Assembly: GCA_026075535.2 (NCBI GenBank)
Contig: AP026543.1
Span: 7,750,001 to 7,814,000, forward strand
Source: Tricholoma matsutake
Taxonomy: Eukaryota; Basidiomycota; Agaricomycetes; Agaricales; Tricholomataceae
Length of the DNA: 64,000 nucleotides
Direction of reading: 5' to 3'
The notes below the pieces were generated by a model, which saw only the letters and a program-made list of their open reading frames with translations, made no database searches and was not told the DNA's origin. Below are positions 1 to 10,570 of this stretch, one piece after another. The position numbers and the translations under genes are program-made. Positions within the stretch are counted from its first letter, which is position 1, and every line of letters begins with the position of its first letter.

Positions 1-34
1 ATTTGAGTGATCAGTAGATAAAGGCTCCTCTGAT

Positions 35-44
35 TTATATAAAT
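35..44 (+). promoter_or_regulatory. TATA-box-like element upstream of the small gene at 82
   Basis: The stretch ttatataaat lies about 40 bases before the ATG at 82. It matches a TATA consensus and sits at a plausible distance for a short-leader fungal gene. It is only an AT-rich match, with no transcript evidence. Confidence 0.35.
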
Positions 45-81
45 ACAATCTGTTGTCTATGTCAGATTCATCAGATTCAAC

Positions 82-469
82 ATGTCATTACCATCTAACT
101 CGCCTTTCTTCTTGACCGACACTGTTTCAGACTACCTCCGAGCCCAATTTTGGTGGGTGATTTCAAGGAAGCTCCATGAGAATCAGAACGTTCCCAATCT
201 CGCAAAGATGAAGGCAATTTGGCCGATCTATAACCAACAGAATCCTGGCCCACTTCCTCCACTTTCACTATCAGTTCAACTAGCAGTTGACTGTGAACAA
301 ATGGCAACAATGGCAGCTGATGCATATTGTAATAGAAGTAATATTTAGATTTTGTCAATTTGAAATTTCTGGCTAAATTATTTCAGTGAAATTCGATGAT
401 CTTGATGTGCAAAGATATGACTCAAACATGTTATTGAAGAGGCCGACCAGTCGGAATGACTCCAAGTAA
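82..469 (+). CDS. small two-exon hypothetical protein (109 aa)
   Basis: I do not recognise the family. Exon 1 runs 82-328 and exon 2 runs 387-469. The intervening 58 nt begin GTAATAG and end TTTCAG, and joining the exons keeps the frame to a TAA at 467-469, giving 330 nt in total. The unspliced frame reaches a stop inside the intron at residue 88. The protein is soluble-looking and Pro/Ser-rich in its middle, with no signal peptide or membrane segment. A TATA-like box lies upstream. The nearest features downstream are a tandem repeat and transposon debris, so it may be a stranded remnant. The intron is inferred from splice signals and phase only. Confidence 0.45.
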
Positions 470-752
470 TGTTCATGAGAGGATGAGGATGAGATCGCCT
501 GAGTGGACAACAGTGACCAAGACTTTCTCATCTGTGCCAGTCTGAATGATTTGTATTTCCAATTTTATTTAGTGATACAATATCATACTGGGTGACAAAT
601 GAACTTTTGTATGGTTATCTTCTGATGTAATGATGTGGAGCTAGCACTTCAACATATTTTGACCAGCATACCCAACAGAGAACATAACCTTTGAAGGATG
701 CCATGCACCAATACATGCAACCTTGCGGAGACCCTTGTGTGTCTTCCTTTGA
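470..752. other. non-coding stretch
   Basis: I see no supported gene, RNA or repeat here. It separates the small gene from the 45-bp tandem array. Confidence 0.4.
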
Positions 753-945
753 CCCATGGGCCCATTCATCATATGGTCCACTGCAGTATTAATATAACCC
801 ATGGGCCCATCCATCATATGGTCCACTACAGTGTTGACATGACCTATGGGCCCATCCATCATATGGTCCACTGCAGTATTGACTTGACCCATGGGCCCAT
901 TCATGACAAATGGCCTATAGCAGTATTCATATCACCCATAAGCCC
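753..945. repeat. 45-bp tandem repeat, about four copies
   Basis: The motif cccatgggccca..catatggtcca recurs at 753, 798, 843 and 888 (exact 45-base spacing), then decays near 935. Because 45 is divisible by three, it gives repetitive open frames on both strands. I read these as a by-product and not as genes. More distant matches (ccatgggccc) continue to about 1020. Confidence 0.85.
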
Positions 946-1100
946 ATCCTATTTCCATGACCTTATATCTACCACATGAGCCCACTTATCTACTATGGTC
1001 TGTTATAATCCATGGGCCCAGATTAGCTGGACCATTTCAAACATCTTAAAGCCACCATTAGTTGGTCCATTTGTAATGGTCCAAATACACTGAAGGGGCT

Positions 1101-1485
1101 GTAGAAGGAGATTTAGATTGGCAGGTTTAAAGTCGAGTCTATGTTGATATATGAACTGAGGAATACAAGGCAAAACTAACTAAGCTTAAATACTGTTGTC
1201 TGGAATAAAGGCGGAACGGAAACAAAGACTGTGGCAGTGTCTCAACTGCATAGATAAATTACCTTGTGGGAGCTGCACAGGAATCTGTAGTCGAATTTGC
1301 AAAAGAGATGGCAGCCTTGGGAAGGCAGCCATGGGTGCTGTACAAGGTGGCCTGGTGCACAGCAGTGTGGGCAGTGCAAGGCAGCCGGGAACAAAAGCAG
1401 GAAGAGTAGACAAATGTCGGGTTCAATGTGCAGAACAGGGTCGGATGGATGCGGGTTCCGATCAGGTGAGGAACGGTTCTTGACA
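1101..1485 (-). mobile_element. partial LTR (family X), truncated
   Basis: Read on the minus strand this starts TGTCAAGAACCG at 1485. It is homologous over about 385 bp to the LTR-X sequence on the plus strand at 33323-33357 plus 36072-36425. Homology is lost near 1101, so the rest of this roughly 700-bp LTR is missing. Small open frames on both strands in it are not supported as genes. Confidence 0.75.
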
Positions 1486-1509
1486 CATCCCTTTCTTCTA
1501 TACACCATT

Positions 1510-1670
1510 GTCATACTCACAGTATATATATCAGACATAGTAGACACATGCACCTCAGTCCATTATACACAGACTGAGGTGAGTAGATATTATTTCACTG
1601 ATCACTTATGGTTACTCACTATACCACTTATAGATTGATTACTCGTGTATTCTAGGTTGGATTTCTATAT
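1510..1670 (+). mobile_element. copia-type LTR fragment (family E)
   Basis: The sequence around cctcagtc..actgaggtgag..ctaggttg resembles the 3' end of the LTR at about 30930-31155, including the inverted cctcagt/actgagg pair and the terminal ctaggttg-attt. No internal element sequence follows, so it is a remnant. Confidence 0.6.
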
Positions 1671-1701
1671 GAAGGAATTATCACTATATTGTGATCACCT
1701 T

Positions 1702-1919
1702 CATCGAGCTTAGCCAGAAAACAGAAAAAGCTTACTGAAAAGCAGGTCCTTGTCTGAGAACTGGAAGCTATTGTCAAGGAGCAAGAGGAAATCGGGCCTG
1801 GAACTGGGGTTGAGAGAGCAATACATTGGACAGGTCGGAATCCAGCTGCTGGAGGGCAGGATGGAAATGTGAATGGTAAAGTTGCCACTGTACCAGTGGC
1901 AGCAGCAACAGCCCCAGCT
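1702..1919 (+). pseudogene. possible coding remnant with one in-frame stop
   Basis: A Lys/Glu-rich then Gly/Ala-rich frame runs through this stretch (around QKKLTEKQ, ELEAIVKEQ) with one TGA. It ends at a plausible intron donor (gtattgtgag). It could be an upstream exon of the DUF6532-like gene whose downstream exons lie beyond the nest at 24412, since the codon use and charged segment would fit. That link is inference. It may equally be chance open sequence. Confidence 0.25.
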
Positions 1920-2265
1920 GGTATTGTGAGTAGAATGTTGTGATATGCATTTGAATCTCAAATTGAGACTACTCATTAGACTCTTAAATGTTGAAGAAAT
2001 GCTTTCCAACTCCTGTGTGAACTTGGTGATGCTCGCATAAGTACTATCAGCCCGCTACATGTTGCAGATGGCACCAGGATTGTTTGGCTTTGTGTTTGTC
2101 AACAAGTAAGCTATGGTGGGGAAAGGAAAAGTCCTCAATGATTTTTAGACTATTGTTGTTGAGCAGCCTCAACCCAACAGTCCTGGCCATCTATTCTTAA
2201 TCCAGGGGGAAAGCTGGGAAATGTTCCTGGGTAGGGTGTAGCACAGGTACAGGTGAACCTGTGGT

Positions 2266-2703
2266 TGTAAGGGGAACCCTCGATGAGCACTCACGAACCC
2301 CTACAAACATCTATGAAGTTCATGAACATTCTTTGAGCAAACTTCGAACCCTTCGAACAGTCTTCGAACTCTTCAAACTCCTTGAACATTCTTCGAACAA
2401 CTTTGAACTGCTTTGAACTGCTCCACCCCTCACCTACGACCACACCCATACTTCGACAATGCCGCAGAAGTTGTGGAATGACTTTTGAATGCATTAGGAT
2501 GAAGCAGGATGACCTTCTGATGTGCCCCTGGCGGTGCTCACTTCCTTAGTCCCACTTCCACATGGAGACTGAATTATTTTACTCCATCACACAGTTCCAG
2601 GTATATAGTTAGCACCCTCTGCAGGGAAACACCTTAGACTTTTCTCTTTGGTTTTCCCTTGCAGGTATTGAGCTCAGGCTCTGATTGTAAGGTTGCCCTT
2701 ACA
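2266..2703 (+). repeat. 5' LTR of gypsy A (438 bp)
   Basis: Starts TGTAAGG and ends CCTTACA, and aligns along its length with the LTR at 21878-22374. The 3' copy is about 60 bp longer because a cttttctctttggttttccc segment is repeated there. Confidence 0.92.
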
Positions 2704-3822
2704 GAAGAAAAGTCTCTGTCTTGGTGGACTGAGAGTAGCAAGGTTCCCCAGTCAGTCAGTTGGACCACAAAAATTTTGTACATTTTTGAAGTCTTCCTCG
2801 CAGCTTGTAGGATCCTCCTATCCTCCCTCCACTTCTTTCTCCTTATCCTACTATAACATTCCAATGGCTACTGAGCAAACCGATGAGTGGTGGAGAAAGC
2901 TTGAAGGTGATATCATGGCTATCAACCATTCCCTGCATCAACTGTTCCTTGTGAATGCGAGTTGAGATGAGTTTAACATCCTCCCTAGTGCTTCAAACCA
3001 CGCTAGCACACCCACCAGCATCTTGAACCCTGTGTCTAAATGATCCCCTCTCTCTCCTATACCTGAATTGCCTCGCGAATCACCTTTGACTACGAAAGGA
3101 ACACATTTGATCAAACCTGCATCCCCGAGCGACTTTTTGGGTGATCGTACAAAAGGACGTTCATTCCTAAATTCATGCGAACTGTACCTCCAGCTTGCAC
3201 CCCATCAGTTTGAGGATGAACATTCAAAAATCATGTGGGCTATGTCCTTCATGAAAAGCAGATGAGCAGTGCGTTTTGTTGACAGAATTATGCACAGCTA
3301 TCAAGCCATAGGGAGTCTATCCTATGCATCATGGCCAGAGTTCATCATCGAGTTCATCGCCACCTTTTGCCCAAAGAATGAGGTTCAGACATTGAGGACT
3401 GAGCTAGAGACCTTGAAGTACTTCCAGGGGTCTCAAACTGTCGATGAGTATGTCGATGATTTTCGTGAAATCATCGATCGTGCACGATACTTCGAAGGAG
3501 CCCACATTGTCCTCAAATTTTGACAAGGGCTCAATCCCAAGGTTCAGGACCATGTTGCCTGCCTCACTTCTGGATGTCCCTCGGATGAGAATCCAAGACA
3601 ATGGTACGATGCTGCAATCTTGTGTGATGAAAATTGGATTGTGAACAAAGCATTTCGAGCCTCTTTGCAGCACATCTTGCACCACAAAATGGCTTCAGTG
3701 AGCAATAGCATGTTTCATTGACTTCTGACAAGGCTTCCAAACCCCCCTCCACCCCTTTCGAGGTATGCACCGCAAATTGCAATGACTTCGAACCAGTTGA
3801 GGTACATTCCTCCTGCACCCAG

Positions 3823-5342
3823 TAGTGTTTTAAGGTCCGGTTTGGTCCGGTTTTTCAACCCCAAAATGGGCAACCGGCAACCGCAACCAGTTGCAACCAT
3901 CACCCAAATTGGAGCAACCGCAACCGAACCAGGTACAACTGGTCCCAGTCGGTTCGGTTGCCTCCAAAAGACCGGTTAGAACTGGTTTTACCTGCTATTT
4001 TTGTCTCTTAACTAAAATTTGTATCATATTAAATAAAACTAATTAAAAGACACCCTGCAAGCAGGTGCTCACGGCGGTGACAGGTCGTTAATAGAATGAA
4101 TAAAAATAAAAGTAAGAAAAACAAAAAAACCGACCCCATCATCTCGCATTTCTGGCGAGAGTGGGGGTCGTTGGTACCATGTCGTTGTTCCCCTGTCGGT
4201 TGTTATTGTCTCCCCACTGTTCATTTGTCCCCCTTCCCCACTTGTTTGACTTCCCCACTGTTCATTGGCATTGGGCGTTGGCATTGGCGTTCCCTGGCAG
4301 TGGCGTTCCCTGGCGATGGCATTTGGTGGCATGGGTGCTCACTGGCATTGGCATTGGCGTTCGGTGGCATTGGCGTTCGGTGGTGTTGGCATTCAGAGGT
4401 GTTGGCATTCGGTGGCATTCAGTGGCATTCATTGGCATTCGTTGTCATTGGTGTCTGTTGGCGTTTGTTGTTGTTGTCATCCTGTGTTCCATCATCATCA
4501 GCACCATCATCTCCCCCTATGAGCAGTGGCTTGTAGGCGGGGTGGTGGTGCTGTACAATGCAGCATTGGGTAGGGCGGCAGTGCGGCCACATTGTCATTG
4601 GTGGTGCCCTTGTCATTGTTGCATTGTTGTCCAGAAACAGGACCTGTTGCCACCCTGCGAGCAGAGGCTCACAGCAGCGGCACAGGGCCTGAGAGGGCAC
4701 AGAGGCGGGAGGTGGGTAACACGACATAAGACTGTAAAAAAAGAGATCAAATTAGTTAGTATTAATAAAGAAAGATGATACAAAGCATACCTGAGGGCCC
4801 AAATGACACTAGTCATCGTTTGGGCCCTCTACACTCTCACTTCATGGGTGGGACTTCTGAGGTAGGCGGTGGGTGGTGTGGGTGATGGTTGAAGTGGCGT
4901 CGTTGATGATTTGTGGCTGTGGGAATCATTAGGCAAAGTGGGGTCACTTTGTTTTTTGTGGCAGCACATGACCAAAAGGTCTGTGCACAGCCACAGGGTA
5001 TATAAACCCTCACCAAATGTATAGTTTTCCTTCGGGCTTGTCCTGTTTTCATTATATATTGTGTAAATAGTAGATATTAGTAGTAAGTACATTAGTTTAT
5101 TGTCTTGTTGTTACTGTAATATCTAGTACATAAGTAATAGTTTGTATACAGTCAGAAGACTGGTTGCAACTGATTGCAACCAGTTTTTGAATGGTTTTTA
5201 AATAATTTTGAATCGAGGCAACTGGCAACCCAACTGACCCCCAAAACTGAGCAACCGCAACTGACAGTTCGGTTGCATTCAGTTGGGTTCGGTTCAGTTG
5301 CGGTCATTTTTTCAGTCCATGCAACTGGACCTTTAAACACTA
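3823..5342. mobile_element. hAT-like element 1 (family TAGTGTTT), in gypsy A gag
   Basis: Ends TAGTGTTTTAAGGTCC and GGACCTTTAAACACTA lie inside an 8-bp duplication with one mismatch, gcacccag (3815-3822) and gtacccag (5343-5350). About 150-200 bp at each end are full of AACCGG/ACTGG motifs. The roughly 1.1-kb middle is unlike the related elements at 23073 and 30099 and holds a GC-rich minisatellite, so it is probably captured DNA. No transposase is seen. Confidence 0.88.
4255..4475. repeat. degenerate GGCATTGGCGTTCGGT minisatellite
   Basis: About a dozen imperfect copies of ggcattggcgttc/ggtggcattc of 12-18 bases sit in the middle of hAT-like element 1. They create long frames in several phases (repeats of LALAF and ANAS type) that are not believable proteins. 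A second, longer direct similarity (caccctgc.agcag..gctcac) flanks it at about 4050 and 4650. Confidence 0.7.
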
Positions 5343-5769
5343 GTACCCAGTGTTTCCACACCCATATGGCCAAAGGATGCAAGCTCTCTCATGTACTTTT
5401 GATGTGGGCAACCTGGACATGCATGACCTGAGTGCCCGAAATGATTCGATGTCCAGTACATGGACTTCGAAGAAAAACAGGGATTCACACAGGAGGAGTT
5501 CATGGCCCTCGATGTAAGGGAAATGGTGGAACGAGAAGACAAAGCCCCGAACAAAGTGGTAGAGGATTTTGGCCCAGACAATGAGTGAACAGTATCCACC
5601 ATTGTCTAGTAGTAATCATTTCGCAGTGTTGTCAGTAGAAGAAGTGCACGAATTAAATTATATTTCTTTGATGACTCCTACTTTGAACGATCTTGCAGCC
5701 ATACTACCTTGCCCAACCCTTCAAAATCATTTTTAAAATCGTCCAAACTGGGAGAAACAGCTCCCTGAA

Positions 5770-6740
5770 TGGTATATTGTAGCTTCGAACCTGAGTATGA
5801 ACTCTTTCGAGCTTCCGATATCAATGCAAACCCTCAATACCAGCGAAATCCTCTCAATAAATGCTCTTCTGGACAGTGGTGCGACCAACCTCTTCGTCAG
5901 CTCCAACTTTGTGAAATGACATCATTTGACTACAAAGCAACTCAGTTGACCCATACCAGTGTATAATGTGGATGGTTTGTCAAATGAAGCAGGCAGCATT
6001 TTGGAGGTCTTGGAGACAGTTCTATGATATCGTGACCACTCCAAATGTGCGACATTCACTATCACAAGCCTTGGGAAGCAGGATGTCATCTTAGGCCTTA
6101 CCTGGCTTTGAAAACACAACTAGTGTTTGAAGGTCCAGTCCATGGTTATGTAACAGTCTTTTGGAATTTTGAGATATAATCTGCTTGTTAAAGCCTTACA
6201 ACTTATCCTGGCATTTTAGGACTTTTTGTACACAATGTCAATATAGGACCAAAAATGTTTTGTTGTTAAGCCTCAGTGGCTTTTACAGAATTAAGCATAT
6301 TAAACACAAAACAATTTTTCCAGTTCATACATTTTTCTCAAAACCTCGGAAAATGTATAGACTGAAAAAATTGTTTTATGTTTAATATGTTTAATTCTGT
6401 AAAAACCACTGAGGCATAATGACAAAACATTTTCAATCATATACTGACATTGTGCACAAAAAGTCCTGAAATACCAGAATAAGTTGTAAGGCTTTAACAA
6501 GCAGATTACATCTTAAAATTCCAAAAGACTGTTACATAACCATGGACTGGACCTTCAAACACTAAACACAACCCCAAAGTCGATTGGACATCGGGTGAGG
6601 TTAAGATGAGTCGATGCCCTGACCACTGTCGTACTTGCCAGAATGAGACCAATGAAGAATGCAAGCTCACCTTCAAGGAGGCAGAAAGTCTTCGTGCCTG
6701 TTGACCAGGCCCAACACCCTCAACAGACGTCGAGATGGAG
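5770..6740 (+). pseudogene. aspartic protease of gypsy A, split by a hAT-like foldback
   Basis: A retropepsin core is readable, with the catalytic motif LLDSGATNLFVSS at about 5855-5893 and the distal ILGLTWL..HNP motif near 6095-6110. Between L and HNP the frame is interrupted by the element at 6121-6564. After it KVDWTSGEV resumes. At least three stops break the frame. It would have cut the Gag-Pol polyprotein. The acidic linker after it (DNDDNNVDDDN, about 6760) is normal spacer before reverse transcriptase. Confidence 0.8.
6121..6564. mobile_element. hAT-like foldback element 2, nearly fully palindromic
   Basis: A 444-bp element with ends TAGTGTTTGAAGGTCC/GGACCTTCAAACACTA and a perfect 8-bp duplication aacacaac (6113-6120 and 6565-6572). 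The whole element is one imperfect inverted repeat with arms of about 215-220 bp, so both strands give near-identical 66-residue frames. Removing it and one duplication restores the protease frame across the site. It is a miniature element needing transposase in trans. Confidence 0.93.
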
Positions 6741-6954
6741 GACATCCCAGATTATCCAAATCTCATCAACGATAATGATGACAACAATGTTGACGATGAC
6801 AATATCAACGAGGAGGTCCATGACAATGTCAATAATGATGATGAAAATGAATCCTATACTTGTGAGGATGAGCTCAAAGATGGTGATCACGTCTTCATGG
6901 TCACCATCCCCTGTGACTCATGAGGCCGAGTTTATTTGAGCCGCGTCGAACATT

Positions 6955-7782
6955 TTGCAGAGGTTGGCCGAGGCCTTTCATAAGAACACCCAACCTACAT
7001 CGTTCCACAAATCTGTTCCTACACACCTTCACAATTTCGAAGACCTTTTCATGAAATCATTGTTTGATCATCTCCCTGATCGTAAGGTGTGGGATCATGC
7101 CATCAAACTGGTCCCAGGTGTGAAATCTTCGAGCTGTAAGGTCTACCCTTTGACCCCTAGTGAACAGTCTGAAATGGACGAGTTCATTCAGGAGAACCTC
7201 AGCAGTGGTCGAATTCATCCTTTGAAATCGCTGATGGCATCCCCTGTCTTCTTCATCAAGAAGAAAGATGGCAGCCTTCAACTCATGCAGGATTATTGGG
7301 CCCTGAATGCTATCACAATAAAAAACCAATACCCCTTGCCCCTAATTTCAGAGCTTGTAAATCAACTTTGAGGTGCAAAGTATTTCATGAAGCTCAATGT
7401 TCAATGGGGGTACAATAATGTTTGGATGAAGGAAGGTGATGAGTGGAAAGCAGCATTTTGTATGAATCACGGCCTTTTTGAACCCCTGGTGATGTTTTTT
7501 GGACTCACAAACTCCCCCTCCACCTTTCAGACAATGATGAACGATATCTTCCAGGATCTCATCATGGAGGGTGTGGTTTGTGTCTACCTCGACAATATCC
7601 TCATTTTTGCAAAATCCATGGAAGAACAGTGTTGTGTCACTCGACCCGTACTCAAACTACTTCAAAAACACAAACTCTTCCTTCAACACAAAAAATGTGA
7701 ATTCAAAAAAACCTCTATTGAATATCTCGGGTTGATCATCTCCGAAGGCGAGATTTGTATGGATCCAGTCAAGGTAGCCAGC
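6955..7782 (+). pseudogene. reverse transcriptase of gypsy A, 5' part
   Basis: Ty3/gypsy reverse transcriptase palm and fingers: LTPSEQSEMDEFI..NL..G.I.P, then SPVFFIKKKDGSL, NQYPLPLISELV, KYFMKLNVQWGY (the usual D is N), F.MFFGLTNSPSTFQ..MN, and the active site VYLDNILIF. One stop lies at 7369-7371. The frame is cut after KVAS at 7782 by gypsy B and resumes at 19618 with VTEWPTP. The second Asp of the YxDD box reads Asn here and also in gypsy B and C. Confidence 0.9.
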
Positions 7783-7980
7783 TGTAGTGAGTTGTAGGGG
7801 GGTCCCTTAATATCACACAGGAGCTAAACACGAATAACATATATTTATTGTGTGTACTCGAGGTGGTAGTAAAGGGATCGATTATGTAAATAGAAGGCTG
7901 GTCCCTTTATAGGGCCAGCCAGGTCAATAGCAAAGAAATATAATATATACAAATGCAGGGTCAAGCCCTGGGTCACCACA
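7783..7980 (-). repeat. 3' LTR of gypsy B (198 bp)
   Basis: Aligns base for base with 19420-19617 apart from eight or nine substitutions, mostly transitions. It contains a TATA-like run (aaatataatatatac) and ends TG..CA on its own strand. Confidence 0.92.
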
Positions 7981-8126
7981 CCCTCCCCCTTAGGCTTTGT
8001 CCAGGGGAGAAGCATAATGTTTTGAGTAAATAGATGATCTCAAAGAGAGCATTGTCTGGTATGTGGGTATCATTGGGGTATGACAAAAAGAATCAATTCA
8101 TTCATTTATTAAAAAACACAACGACC

Positions 8127-10451
8127 TTATTTAGTAGGGTCATCAGGGATGTGGGTATTGTTGAGACTCAACGATGATGTGGGACTCATTGAGAATTTAG
8201 GGAGGTTGGCATCAACTAACATACGTCTAACTTCCTCCGGGGTGGTAGGTATGGGTACTTCATGCTCGTAATCGGGCGCAGAGGAAAGTAGGGTTGTTTT
8301 GTTGTTCAATGCCAATGAAGACAATTGGGATATGGGGGTCTCTGGGGTGTTCCCCAGAGCAGAGGTGTCTGTCGTCTGCCCTTCATCAAGAGGGAAACGG
8401 TCCTTGTCGACAGTGAACGTTTCATCGTCAGATGAAGAGACAGAGTTGGTGGAATCACCATTGTCGTCAGGGTCTCTAATTTTTCACGGCTTGGTAGATG
8501 CAACGGGAGTGAGTTTGCTAACAGGCTTCTTGTGCCCATTTGGAGGGATGCTGGTGGTGACTCTCCTCGCTCTCTTCAAGGCCTTCTTCTGGCCTTGAGC
8601 TGCCTTGATGACAAGGGGGGACCCAGACCATCCTGAGGTCGGATTGTTCTCCAGGGGATATACCTCTGGAGGAGGTGGATGCCAGCCAGACAGGTAAGAA
8701 GGCCCGGCGCGGGCAGGAGGTTGGTTGTCCACGTGAGAGGTGCTCGTGTGCAGAGATGCAGATAGTCCAGTGGAGAATCCGGAGGACCGGGCAGTGGAAG
8801 TCATTGATTCAGGGCAGGGTTGCCCTGAATGAGAGGGAGCTCCACCCCTGGTGGGAGTGGTGGAATCTCTTTTTCTTTTTCTTTGTGGCTCTTGAAGGGC
8901 CATGTCATTAGGCCTGGCGATCCACCACCGGGGTTCAGACATCAGAGGGGCGTCCTCTGAATGGGTATTGGAATGTTGTGCAGATGTCTTACAATATCGG
9001 CAGCGGTAGAAGACTCTTCCGAATGGGAGGAGTTGGCAGTAGCCATTGCTGTAAGCCAGCCAATGGCATAGTGAGAACCTTCTCGGACTTCCTTGTCTGA
9101 GACTCCCATGGTAGCGAGGTGTTGTACGATGTCCTCAAGAGAAGTTGAATTGGTGCTGATTGGCATGGGCTGCTGATGGTGCATGGGGGACAGTGGGAGG
9201 TGTTCGCACTCTTGAATCTGTCAGTACAGTCCCAGCATGGCTAGTACCTCTGCAGTATGAAGGTAGAGAAGTAGTTTAGCTTCAGGGGATAGCCCTGAAG
9301 GAATCTGTTGACAAAGCAGGAGTTGTCCCCTGATGTGTGGGAGTGAGACCCTCTGTTCGTCCATCAGGGTACCAGGGTGGGACCACCACTGGTACAGGTG
9401 TCGGTGCATGAACTGCGCCCACGTTTCAGCAGAGTCCAGGAGCGAGGGTTGCTCCAGGTGAGTAGGGTCATTGAGTCAGCGTAATCCTCATGCCAACTGC
9501 ATCTGAACAGGGAGCCAACCGGGTAATCTCCAGTGGGCAAGGGCATAGGTCATCAGGGGCGTTTGAGCCCCTGGAGCAGTATCATTGACAAACTGCATGT
9601 ACTCGCGCATTCATTCCAACATTGGGTAGTTCCCAGAGGTGTGGGCCATCTGGGACCAGTTATCAAATTCCTCAGTGTTCTGAGGAATGGACATAGGAAC
9701 TTGGCCATGCAGCTTGGGAGCTGGTCTCCAGTTTGCTGTATATCTCAGGGTTGGAAGGTTGGGAAGAGGTGGGTAGACCTCGTTCATATTGAAGTCCTCG
9801 TTGGGGACGACGGGGCGGGGAGCAGGAGGTGGTGCTGGCCGAGAGGCTGCACCCCCTGGGGCCTCTCAGGGTGAGGAGAGGGTTCATGAGTATGAGCTCA
9901 TTTGGACGAACGTCCATTGAGCTGCTCATGCAGGTGCTCATTCTCATCTTCCAGGTTCTGGATGGTCTCCTGGAGGGCAGCAATATCTTTTTCGTATTCA
10001 TTATAAACATGTTTGGCTCTGGCGAGAGCGCCAGAGTTAATACCCAAATCTTGACAATCTCTCACGTCGAAATATTCATCATCGTGGTCATACATGTGGG
10101 TGTACACATGTAAAGCATAGCTCTTGCAAGTGTTGCAAGTGCCTCGGTGAAGGACGATGCCTTCACCGTCAATCCTCCAATTTCTGGTGGCGGAAGAGCT
10201 GGTGCCCACACCAGCTCGCCAGTTTTGTTCTTCTCTAGCAGAATGTCTGCTAGTGCTGATGGCTTCTTCGATCTCACCAGGGCTTGGCGAGCAATGGGGT
10301 TGTTGCTGCTTGAGCCAGTGGGCTCGAGCTCTCTCTGCTTCTCCTTCCCCCTTTGAGACTGGCCACTAGGGCCCGTCTCATGCGTACGGTTAGCTCTGTC
10401 ATTGTGATTGTCCCCCATGGGGTCGTCTTTGTCTGGAGGAAAACTCGCCAT
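8127..10451 (-). pseudogene. extra 3' ORF of gypsy B (additional ORF after pol), decayed
   Basis: Downstream of the chromodomain, and before the polypurine tract, about 2.3 kb is recognisably protein-coding on the minus strand in shifted frames. It starts MASFPPDKDD at 10451 with a Ser/Lys/Glu-rich head. A Cys pair (TCNTCKSYALHVYTH, about 10150-10105) and a heptad-rich coiled coil (YEKDIAALQETIQNLEDENE, about 9990-9930) follow. Then come a middle part broken by stops, a segment around TSLEDIVQHLATMGVSD (about 9155-9105) and a basic C-terminal part (RKRKRD, GHKKPVSK). I recognise no gag, pol or envelope domain. Its place recalls the additional ORFs of some plant and fungal gypsy elements. Function unknown. 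Confidence 0.6.
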
Positions 10452-10570
10452 GGTAAGTGTACCAAGCGATGAAGAAAAAACAATTGAAACTCTGCATGAT
10501 GTAAAGTTCTGGAGTGTGAAATCCATTGGGCAAGGCACACCCCCAATGTGACTTGGAAATTTCCAAGTTG

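Larger units (their letters stand above)
2864..5590 (+). pseudogene. gag of gypsy A, split by a hAT-like element
   Basis: Starts MATEQTDEWW at 2864. After a stop, the Ty3-type capsid (retrotransposon gag) region is readable from about 3110 to 3780: a FLGDR..FLNSCELYL motif, then W..FI.EF..TF, L..L.Q...V.EYV..FR. It carries in-frame stops at about 2964, 3265 and 3523. The frame is cut at 3822 by the hAT-like insertion and resumes at 5343. There a degraded CCHC zinc knuckle (CGQPGHA..ECP, first Cys lost) is followed by FGPDNE and a stop. Gag would have packaged the element RNA. Confidence 0.85.

Noticed and set aside
753..945. CRISPR-like regular array
   Set aside because: The repeats are contiguous with no unique spacers, and the DNA is eukaryotic.
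641..979. Open frames on both strands (about 90 aa) across the 45-bp array
   Set aside because: They only reflect the repeat unit being divisible by three. There is no start context, splice signals or non-repetitive protein.
4096..4816. Long overlapping frames of 146 and 205 aa in hAT-like element 1
   Set aside because: They run through a GC-rich minisatellite in several phases and have low-complexity composition without any domain.
6185..6500. Paired 66-aa proteins on opposite strands (both starting MLKPYNL)
   Set aside because: They are mirror readings of one palindromic transposon.
8127..10451. Retroviral-type envelope gene in gypsy B
   Set aside because: No signal peptide, membrane helix or fusion motif is visible. 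It is better called an additional ORF of unknown role.
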